NCBI GenBank assembly: GCA_902469555.1
Contig: CABRDB010000087.1
Span: 1-22,636, forward strand
Direction of reading: 5' to 3'
From: an uncultured Collinsella sp.
GTDB taxonomy: Bacteria; Actinomycetota; Coriobacteriia; Coriobacteriales; Coriobacteriaceae
DNA length: 22,636 nt
How positions within the stretch are numbered: the stretch's first letter is position 1; each line of letters begins with the position of its first letter. The position numbers and the translations under genes are program-made. Below the pieces are notes generated by a model. The model had not been told where the DNA came from and searched no databases. It saw only the letters and a program-made list of their open reading frames with translations. Positions 1 through 6,361 of the stretch are shown here, piece after piece.

Positions 1-1206
<1,206 letters not shown>

Positions 1207-2373
1207 TTATCTCCTTCCGAGGAAAAGGTCTTCGTAGCTGTCAGTGATGGACCGCCACGAATACCGATCGCGGATAACGGAGGTCGAGGCCGTATCGAGC
1301 TCCTCGATCGACTTCCAATCCATCACGTCGGCGCTATTGATAAGTTCAGCCAAGCCTCCGGATTCCTTGCTCCAATACAGGGCCGAGTCCTCAGCGACCT
1401 CGCGGTTGAAACCGACGTCGAGAAGGAGGTTGAGGCGCGTGGACGCCAGCGCCTCCAGGAGGCTCGGATTGGTACCCCCGACCTCATGGCCATGGAAGTA
1501 GCCGTAAGCCTGCTCACGGATCTTCTTCAGGAGCTCCTGGTCGTAGACGGTCCCGACGAACTTGATGCGTGGGTCGGACTTGAAGTGCGTCTTCCGCTCG
1601 AGCTCCGCGAGGAAGGAGTCGTCCACTCCCGTCACGAGCGCGAAATCCCGCTTGGAGTCGGAAGCCATGAACTCGCGGATCATGGTCTCGTAGTTATTCT
1701 CGGGCACGAAGCGTCCCACGACCAGGTAGTAGCCGAAGGGCTCGAGGCCCTTCTCGGAGAGCCATCCAGTGAACTTGGGGTCGTCGTCCGCGAGCGCTGA
1801 GTGCCTGATGTCGGCCCCGTAGGCGATGAAGGTCGTCTCGGGGTCCAGGTCGGCATACTCCCCTCGAATGTACTTCTCAATGTTCTTGGAGTCGCACACC
1901 ATCAGGTCGGCGTGCTTGACCATCCCGCGCTCCGAGACTTTCCAGTACCTGCGGACGGGCGCGCTCCACTTGGCGCGCATCCACTCGTGGCCGTCGGGGT
2001 TCACGAAGACCTTGCCACCAAGGGCGTGGATCCTCTTTACGTACTTTCCGAAAAACGGTCCGATGCGACAGGCCAGCACGTAGACGATGGGGTGCTCGAC
2101 ACGGTAATTCTCGATATAGGCGGTGCACCACTTGAGGGCGTCTATGTCGTAGAAGATCGCCCTAGCGGCTCCGACGGGCCTGCGTAGTACCTTGAAGCAA
2201 TGCGCTCCGTTGTGCTCGAACTCGCCGACCTCCTCGGCGGAGTCCACAGCGCACGCCACGTGGTACTTGATGTCGGGCGATACCTGATTCTCGGTCAGTT
2301 TCTCCACGAACGTCTCGTAGCCGCCGTAGTTTGCCGGAATTCCCTTGGATCCGATGATGAAAACATGCTGCAT
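1207..2373 (-). CDS. GT4-type rhamnosyltransferase, Cps2T/WchF-like (DUF1972)
   Basis: This 388-residue cytoplasmic glycosyltransferase resembles the streptococcal beta-1,4-rhamnosyltransferases Cps2T/WchF, which add L-rhamnose from dTDP-Rha to lipid-linked glucose as the second step of a capsule repeat unit. Seen in the sequence: an N-terminal IIGSKGIPANYGGYETFVEKL motif, YVLACRIGPF in the middle, NPDGHEWMRAKWS, CDSKNIEKYI, and a C-terminal GT4 donor-site segment HEVGGTNPSLLEAL. There is no signal peptide or membrane segment. The ATG at 2373-2371 overlaps the TAA of the upstream transferase by 1 nt (TAATG), so translation is probably coupled. The only Shine-Dalgarno-like string is GGGAG about 12 nt upstream. 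The next gene makes the dTDP-sugar precursor, which supports rhamnose as donor. The exact acceptor and linkage are inferred from the family. Confidence 0.9.
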   Translation of the reverse strand: MQHVFIIGSKGIPANYGGYETFVEKLTENQVSPDIKYHVACAVDSAEEVGEFEHNGAHCFKVLRRPVGAARAIFYDIDALKWCTAYIENYRVEHPIVYVLACRIGPFFGKYVKRIHALGGKVFVNPDGHEWMRAKWSAPVRRYWKVSERGMVKHADLMVCDSKNIEKYIRGEYADLDPETTFIAYGADIRHSALADDDPKFTGWLSEKGLEPFGYYLVVGRFVPENNYETMIREFMASDSKRDFALVTGVDDSFLAELERKTHFKSDPRIKFVGTVYDQELLKKIREQAYGYFHGHEVGGTNPSLLEALASTRLNLLLDVGFNREVAEDSALYWSKESGGLAELINSADVMDWKSIEELDTASTSVIRDRYSWRSITDSYEDLFLGRR

Positions 2374-3137
2374 TAGTACGCATCGCTCCCGTTAAAGACC
2401 TCCAGAACCGTTAGGAGGATGATCTTGAAGTCCGTGATGACTCCGCGCTTGGCTATGTATTCGAGGTCCCGGCGGACCATGCCGTCGAACCCGGTGGAGT
2501 TTCGCTCTGTCACCTGCCAGAGCCCCGTAATGCCTGGCTTCACTGCTAGCCTCTGTAGGTCGTACTCGGTGTACTCCGCGACTTCGTTCGGCAGCGGCGG
2601 ACGAGGCCCAACGACGCTCATCTGACCCAGAAACACGTTGACGAACTGCGGAAACTCGTCGATGGAGTGCTTGCGGATGAATTTTCCGATCCTGGTGACA
2701 CGGGGGTCCTCCCTCATCTTGAACATGGCGCCGGCGATCTCGTTCTGCTCCTTGAGATCTGCCAGGCGCTCGTCGGCGTCCTTGTACATGGAGCGGAACT
2801 TCCACATGTGGAAGGTGGACAGGCTGCCATCGCGGTGGGTCTGGCCCACGCGGATCTGGCTGTAGAAGGGGTTGCCCTCGCTCTCAAGGCGGATGGCCGC
2901 GGCAAGCACAAGGCTGGGAACGGAAATGACTGCCAGCACGCAGCCGCTGAACACGACGTCAAAGGCGCGCTTAACGGCGCGGTAGACCAGGCGCGAACGA
3001 TCCCAGTCCATGATGGACTGCATGGCCTTATGGCGGCCAGCGCCCTCACGCCTGTCCATGGCCTGAGCAATGAGCGCCGCCCCCGCGGGCGCATCCGTTG
3101 CATATTGAGTTTTATCCGACACGTTCTCTTCCAACAC
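2373..3137 (-). CDS. Initiating undecaprenyl-phosphate sugar-phosphate transferase (Bac_transf, CpsE/WchA-like)
   Basis: This protein would transfer a hexose-1-phosphate from UDP-sugar to undecaprenyl phosphate at the inner membrane face, starting a polysaccharide repeat unit. At 254 residues it is the short catalytic-only form, without the five-helix N-terminal region of WbaP/CpsE. Residues 1-50 are a polar leader. VKRAFDVVFSGCVLAVISVP (about 55-74) is the single membrane segment. It is followed by KFRSM, FMKREDPRVT-like sequence, the catalytic RKHSIDEFPQ, VGPRPPLPNE and PGITGLWQV. The Cps2T-like partner downstream suggests glucose-1-phosphate, by analogy with pneumococcal serotype 2, but the sugar cannot be read from sequence. 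The start is taken as GTG 3137, because TAA lies in frame at 3171-3173. GTG at 3122, after GGAAGAG, is an alternative. The strong AAGGAGG lies 20 nt upstream of 3137, with a hairpin between. Confidence 0.92.
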   Translation of the reverse strand: MLEENVSDKTQYATDAPAGAALIAQAMDRREGAGRHKAMQSIMDWDRSRLVYRAVKRAFDVVFSGCVLAVISVPSLVLAAAIRLESEGNPFYSQIRVGQTHRDGSLSTFHMWKFRSMYKDADERLADLKEQNEIAGAMFKMREDPRVTRIGKFIRKHSIDEFPQFVNVFLGQMSVVGPRPPLPNEVAEYTEYDLQRLAVKPGITGLWQVTERNSTGFDGMVRRDLEYIAKRGVITDFKIILLTVLEVFNGSDAY

Positions 3138-3164
3138 TTCGTCCCCGGCTCGGGGATCCTCCTT
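3137..3164 (-). promoter_or_regulatory. Ribosome binding site separated from its start by a hairpin
   Basis: On the minus strand AAGGAGG (3164-3158) is followed by AT, a hairpin CCCCG-AGC-CGGGG (3155-3143, extendable by one T-A pair), ACGAA and GTG. The linear gap is 20 nt, too long for normal initiation. If the hairpin forms, the effective gap is 5-7 nt. That would explain how a perfect Shine-Dalgarno serves this start. The structural role is inferred. Confidence 0.5.
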
Positions 3165-3188
3165 GTTCCGTTAAACAGTCGCCTGCAG

Positions 3189-3734
3189 CTAGGCGATCGC
3201 CTTTTTAAGGTTGCGCATTACGCGCTGCTCGGCCGAAAGCACGGCAAGGCCAACGCGCGTAGTAACGCGTCGGCCGCACAGATCGAGCTCCAAATAAGCA
3301 GTGCTCTTGCGTCTGTTAATGGTTTTGATCAGGCCTTCGTGGCCCAGCAGCGGACCAGCCGTCACTACGACCTGGTCACCGTCTTTAAGGGCCTCGCTCA
3401 TGGGCACTACGCGTTCTCCCCTATGCGTAAAGCCGCCAATAAGCTGGACCTCTTCTTTTGCCAGTGGCACAAACTGACCATCCTGGGCAAGCACCCGGGC
3501 AAAGTCGTCCATGCGAAGCAGATACTGTTGCACGGTTCGAGGATCTGCCGTATCGCAGATAAGATAACCGGGAAAGAGCGGCTTGGTCGTATTGACCCAT
3601 TCGCCGTGTACTTTGATCTCGGTTTGAAATTGGGGATAAAAGAGCTCCTGCATGGCACCAGCCGGAACCATACGCTCAATGCGCTCGCGCATTACGTCTT
3701 CGCGACCGTTTATGACCTGGATTACATACCACAC
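3189..3734 (-). CDS. loaP: LoaP-type NusG paralogue, transcription antiterminator
   Basis: This specialised NusG paralogue is expected to ride on RNA polymerase and prevent termination in the long polysaccharide operon that follows. LoaP proteins are known for this in exopolysaccharide and antibiotic operons. Seen: an N-terminal NGN domain beginning WYVIQVINGRED, with KPLFPGYLICD in the middle, and a C-terminal KOW domain from about residue 125 (KDGDQVVVTAGPLLGHEGLI) to the end. It has 181 residues from the start used here. Three GTG codons lie at 3743, 3740 and 3734. I chose 3734 because it puts WYVIQV right after the start, as in the family, and leaves 9 nt after AAGGGG. 3740 is also possible. 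It is the first gene of the operon, 51 nt before the sugar transferase, and lies behind a long structured leader. Confidence 0.9.
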   Translation of the reverse strand: MWYVIQVINGREDVMRERIERMVPAGAMQELFYPQFQTEIKVHGEWVNTTKPLFPGYLICDTADPRTVQQYLLRMDDFARVLAQDGQFVPLAKEEVQLIGGFTHRGERVVPMSEALKDGDQVVVTAGPLLGHEGLIKTINRRKSTAYLELDLCGRRVTTRVGLAVLSAEQRVMRNLKKAIA

Positions 3735-3930
3735 GAGCACCACCCCCTTGCTGTCTTACGTGTGGCTCACGGGGTTTGGGTATGGCTACGCCAGGGCGCT
3801 TGTGCGCGAAGGCGCTCCATATTCAAACCCTGAGCCCAGTCAGACAAGCACGTGGCTCTGCCTCACCGTGAACGGTATGTATGAGTGCAGTTGCTAGAGA
3901 CGCGGACGTGTATCGCAAAAATGACCGCGA

Positions 3931-3996
3931 CTCCAGCTGGCTGCGTGCGAACCAGTCAAGCGGGAACAAAACTGGACCGCACGCAAACAGCTGAAG
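3931..3996 (-). promoter_or_regulatory. Long RNA hairpin in the loaP operon leader
   Basis: Read on the minus strand, CTTCAGCTG (3996-3988) pairs with CAGCTGGAG (3939-3931), TGCGTGCG (3985-3978) with CGCACGCA (3949-3942), and CCAGT (3975-3971) with ACTGG (3956-3952). The joins are T3987/C3940 (mismatch), T3986/G3941 (wobble), G3977/T3950 (wobble) and T3976/T3951 (mismatch). That makes 21 Watson-Crick and 3 wobble pairs over 26 stem positions, with a 14-nt loop (3970-3957). A run of five T follows at 3921-3917, nine nt past the stem, too far for a textbook terminator. It could be the LoaP loading signal or an attenuator. Role inferred, structure seen. Confidence 0.65.
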
Positions 3997-4195
3997 ACTG
4001 CTGAGGTTTGCCGTAGCAACTTGATGCACTACACGATGCGATCTTTTAAATGCCCGCAAAACCAAGTGCAAAATCGCGCAAGGCAATCGATATTGGAGCT
4101 CGTGGTGTTTCTGGCACCGCCGTTACGGCCGGATGCTGATCGACCCTGCGCTTTGTGACTTGCTGGAGCCGCGAGCACAGTTGAACTCATGTAAC

Positions 4196-4210
4196 GCTAG
4201 GTATCCTAGC
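4196..4210 (-). promoter_or_regulatory. Candidate extended -10 promoter inside a palindrome, for the loaP operon
   Basis: The minus strand reads TGTGCTAGGATACCTAGC. TGC-TAGGAT fits an extended -10 (TGn followed by the hexamer), with no clear -35. The hexamer sits inside a perfect inverted repeat, GCTAGG-ATA-CCTAGC, so a bound dimeric regulator would block it. The same TAGGATAC string occurs upstream of glgP at 8649. Assigned by pattern only. Confidence 0.35.
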
Positions 4211-4480
4211 ACAAGCTGTTAGTGAAACTGATTTGGGCTGCGTTGGACAACATATCGTTCATTTGACGTGCTAAAGGGGGTTGTTTTGGGAAGTTGTTCA
4301 CGTTGGCGCAGGTTATTGGGGTGCTGGCAATAATTGGGAGCGTTCCTGAAGCCCAGCTGGTGCAGCGAGCTGCACTGGTAATTGCGTTTGGATAACAAAC
4401 TATGTACAGACATGGGAAATAAATTGTGCAACTTTTTGTTGATGTGGGTATGGGTTTGTGGCCCGTGGTGTTTTGGCATG

Positions 4481-4510
4481 AAAAAGGCCTCCGGAATACC
4501 GAAGGCCTTT
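4481..4510 (-). terminator. Rho-independent terminator after tRNA-Ala
   Basis: On the minus strand AAAGGCCTTCGG and CCGGAGGCCTTT form a 12-bp stem (one G-U pair) around the loop TATT. The T tract (TTTTT) lies at the stem end. It begins 10 nt after the tRNA 3' end. Confidence 0.9.
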
Positions 4511-4520
4511 GCATTCACGA

Positions 4521-4596
4521 TGGTGGAGACGAGGGGAATCGAACCCCTGACCTCTTGACTGCCAGTCAAGCGCTCTCCCAGCTGAGCTACGCCCCC
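4521..4596 (-). tRNA. tRNA-Ala, anticodon GGC
   Basis: A 76-nt tRNA with an encoded CCA end. The acceptor strand is GGGGGCG paired with CGTCTCC. It includes the G3-U70 wobble that marks alanine tRNAs. The D arm GCTCAGCTGGGAGAGC is followed by the anticodon stem CTTGA/TCAAG around the loop CTGGCAG (anticodon GGC, reading GCC codons). The T arm contains GGTTCGATTCC. It has its own promoter and terminator. Confidence 0.97.
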
Positions 4597-4609
4597 GTGA
4601 CGAGGTAGT

Positions 4610-4638
4610 ACTATAGGGGAAGATTCTTAGTTGTGCAA
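4610..4638 (-). promoter_or_regulatory. Promoter of tRNA-Ala
   Basis: On the minus strand, TTGCAC (4638-4633), a 17-nt spacer and TATAGT (4615-4610) lie just upstream of the tRNA 5' end. The expected start point is about 6-8 nt before the mature tRNA. The -10 matches consensus at five of six positions; the -35 keeps only TTG. Confidence 0.7.
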
Positions 4639-4689
4639 GAAGTTTTTTGGGTTGATTCTCACACTTATGGGTTTTATCGGGACGGCACC

Positions 4690-5331
4690 TTACTTGTAGA
4701 GGTAAGCGATTGCGGTTCCTTGGTGGACTTGGATCTTGGCCGTTTTCCGGACGACATTAGAGATGGCCGTGTCAGCCAAGAGTCCTAGGGGGGAAAGATC
4801 TAGTTCCCACTCTAGGCCGTGTTCACTTACCTCGGTGTTGGGGGCTATGGCGATGATGGAGAACGTCTTTCCCTCGGCGCCCTCGATGGTCCATGATTCG
4901 CCTGCGTGAAGTATGCGGGCGACCACCTTGTCCTCGGCAATCCAGATGGGGGCATCCTCGTAACCTGCGAGCAGACCCAGTACGGACAGGGCCATGTCTG
5001 GGCGGCCGCCGGTGGCGCAGGTCGCAACCACTTCGGCACCCGGCCAGCGACGGCGAACGGAATCGAGCGCCAGCGCCAGATCGGTATAGTCCTTGTAGGG
5101 GTCGTGACGCTCGACTTCAAAGTCGGTGGCAGCATCGACCAGCGCGCGACCCGCAACACTCACCGTGTCGGCATCTCCCACATACACATCGCAGCCCAGC
5201 CCTGCGCCCAGCAGTGCATCGAGCCCGCGGTCCACGGCGACAACGTGGTCGCACTCCCCTGCCAGCCGACGCAGCAGATCCGCGCTCGCCACCACGAGCG
5301 AGCCACAGACCATTAATACCTTGCAAGCCAC
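4690..5331 (-). CDS. thiN: Thiamine diphosphokinase
   Basis: Transfers pyrophosphate from ATP to thiamine, giving thiamine diphosphate in the cytoplasm. The length of 213 residues is usual for bacterial TPK. Seen in order: VVAVDRGLDALL (about 29-40), the metal site VGDADTV (the family usually has GDFDS), KDYTDLALAL (about 79-88), and ATGGRPDMALSVLGLL, matching the GGRxDH substrate motif. The second half is the beta-rich thiamine-binding domain. The GTG at 5331 is 9 nt after the stop of the HAD gene, so the two form an operon. ATG at 5313 is an alternative start with little support. There is no clear terminator after it; transcripts may run into the tRNA region. Confidence 0.9.
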   Translation of the reverse strand: MACKVLMVCGSLVVASADLLRRLAGECDHVVAVDRGLDALLGAGLGCDVYVGDADTVSVAGRALVDAATDFEVERHDPYKDYTDLALALDSVRRRWPGAEVVATCATGGRPDMALSVLGLLAGYEDAPIWIAEDKVVARILHAGESWTIEGAEGKTFSIIAIAPNTEVSEHGLEWELDLSPLGLLADTAISNVVRKTAKIQVHQGTAIAYLYK

Positions 5332-5340
5332 AGCTCTCGC

Positions 5341-6030
5341 CTATCCCTCAAACGCAAGCACGCGGGCCAGGTCCAGGTCCTCATAGTTATCGATAAAGAT
5401 ATCGCAGTTGTCGCGAACCTCGTCGCGCTTCATGCGGCCGTGCGGGTCATAAATACCTACGCGCTTAAAGCCGGCGGTGCCAGAGCTCTTAAGGCCAAAG
5501 ACGGCGTCCTCAAACACCCACGCGCGCTCAAACTGGTGCCCATGGCGCTCCTCCAGACGGCGCAACGCCAACTCATATACGTCGGGGAACTGCTTGGAGC
5601 GCCCCGCCTCGCCCGTGGTGGTAACAAACTCCATGTAGGTATCGAGCCCGGCGCCCGCAAGCGCAGACGTAACCAGCTCGGCCGGCGTGGACGTTGCCAC
5701 GCACATGGCAATACCGGCCTCCTTCGCCTGCTCCAAAAATGCAAGCAGGCCCTCGCGCGGCGGCACCTTGGAGTAGCCATCGATCAGGATGTCGCTCAGC
5801 TCGCGGTAGAGCTCCTCGCCATTTGAGCCAATGCCCCAGGTGTCGTGGTAGGCCTGGCACTCATCCTCGAGCGACAAATGCTCAAACTGGGCAAAATCGT
5901 CGACCGTCACGTTAACTCCGTGGCGGTGCAATAACTCGGGCTGGGCATAGGCCCAAACGGGGGTGCTATTAACCAGCGTGCCGTCGCAATCGAAAATAAA
6001 AGCAACACTTGGGGCTGCGATGTGGTCCAT
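5341..6030 (-). CDS. HAD-superfamily hydrolase, beta-phosphoglucomutase-like
   Basis: A 229-residue HAD-IA protein. Motif I is FDCDGTLVNS, with nucleophile Asp14 and acid/base Asp16. A helical cap follows. Motif II is ATST, motif III the lysine in SKQFPD, and motif IV EDAVFG. These mark a sugar-phosphate phosphatase or phosphoglucomutase relative; the substrate cannot be read. Start: a longer frame opens with TTG at 6051. The ATG at 6030 has AAAGG 7 nt upstream and places the DxD motif at the usual distance, so it was preferred. It lies divergent from glgB across an AT-rich operator-like region and is followed by thiN. Confidence 0.85.
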   Translation of the reverse strand: MDHIAAPSVAFIFDCDGTLVNSTPVWAYAQPELLHRHGVNVTVDDFAQFEHLSLEDECQAYHDTWGIGSNGEELYRELSDILIDGYSKVPPREGLLAFLEQAKEAGIAMCVATSTPAELVTSALAGAGLDTYMEFVTTTGEAGRSKQFPDVYELALRRLEERHGHQFERAWVFEDAVFGLKSSGTAGFKRVGIYDPHGRMKRDEVRDNCDIFIDNYEDLDLARVLAFEG

Positions 6031-6072
6031 AAACGAGCCTTTCGATGTCAAAGGGTAAACAACCTGCTAAAA

Positions 6073-6130
6073 ACGTTTTACCAAACGTCAACCTATCAAT
6101 CTTGAAACGCTAATTGATAAAACTGTCAAG
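6073..6130. promoter_or_regulatory. Operator-like dyads between the HAD operon and glgB
   Basis: Three inverted repeats lie in this AT-rich divergent gap. The first is ACGTTT-TACC-AAACGT (6073-6088). The second is TATCAAT (6094-6100) with ATTGATA (6113-6119). The third is CTTGA (6101-6105) with TCAAG (6126-6130). TTGACA on the minus strand (6129-6124) could be a -35 for the HAD operon, but no good -10 is found 16-18 nt further on. The rest of the gap (6165-6361) holds the glgB leader. Confidence 0.4.
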
Positions 6131-6155
6131 AGTTTTACCATCGCAATTCTGCCAG

Positions 6156-6164
6156 TGGTATAAA
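6156..6164 (+). promoter_or_regulatory. Candidate extended -10 promoter for the glycogen cluster
   Basis: TGGTATAAA is an extended -10: TG, one base, then TATAAA (five of six consensus positions). No convincing -35 is seen, as is usual for extended -10 promoters. Transcription would start near 6171 and give a leader of about 190 nt before glgB. Confidence 0.45.
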
Positions 6165-6250
6165 CATGGCGCTTACCGATTAAACGCCACCGCAAATCCA
6201 CTTTCGTTCATAAAACTAACGTACAGGTGTTATCGTAGTTTCTGCCGAAA

Positions 6251-6276
6251 GTTCCACCGAGCACGCGAGGTGGAAC
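6251..6276 (+). promoter_or_regulatory. Perfect 8-bp hairpin in the glgB leader
   Basis: GTTCCACC (6251-6258) and GGTGGAAC (6269-6276) pair around a 10-nt loop. No T run follows, so it is not a terminator. The GTTCC/GGAAC ends recur in the hairpin covering the glgP ribosome site (8667-8700). Either an RNA element or a dimeric operator would fit. Confidence 0.45.
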
Positions 6277-6361
6277 GAATCATAGAACTATCGCCGTCCC
6301 TTCGATTCGTGCAGCCTTGGACCTTTCGCATCTAGTCACCAAGGCAACACGCTGCCGCGTC

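Larger units (their letters stand above)
3735..4480 (-). other. Long non-coding region upstream of loaP (leader and promoter)
   Basis: This stretch of about 750 nt has no credible gene. Short open frames exist on both strands but have no ribosome site or protein-like composition. On the minus strand it holds an extended -10 inside a palindrome (4196-4210). A second possible promoter is TTGCAC at 4071-4066, a 17-nt gap and TAAAAG at 4048-4043. A bulged hairpin lies at 4136-4115 (loop TAA), and a very long hairpin at 3996-3931. Either promoter leaves an untranslated leader of about 300-450 nt that includes the long hairpin. The part from 4211 to 4480 is less GC-rich; the only structure seen there is a small hairpin at 4360-4375 (GTGCAG-CGAG-CTGCAC). 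Confidence 0.6.

Noticed and set aside
3917..3996. Long leader hairpin as an ordinary intrinsic terminator
   Set aside because: The T5 run is 9 nt past the stem, beyond the usual position. It is kept as a possible attenuator only.
3823..4086. 87-codon frame in the loaP leader
   Set aside because: It starts with TTG and has no ribosome site. It overlaps the long hairpin, whose pairing explains the sequence better.
4206..4569. Minus-strand frames of 102 and 116 codons
   Set aside because: One reads through the tRNA-Ala gene and its terminator; the other overlaps the terminator. Neither has a ribosome site.
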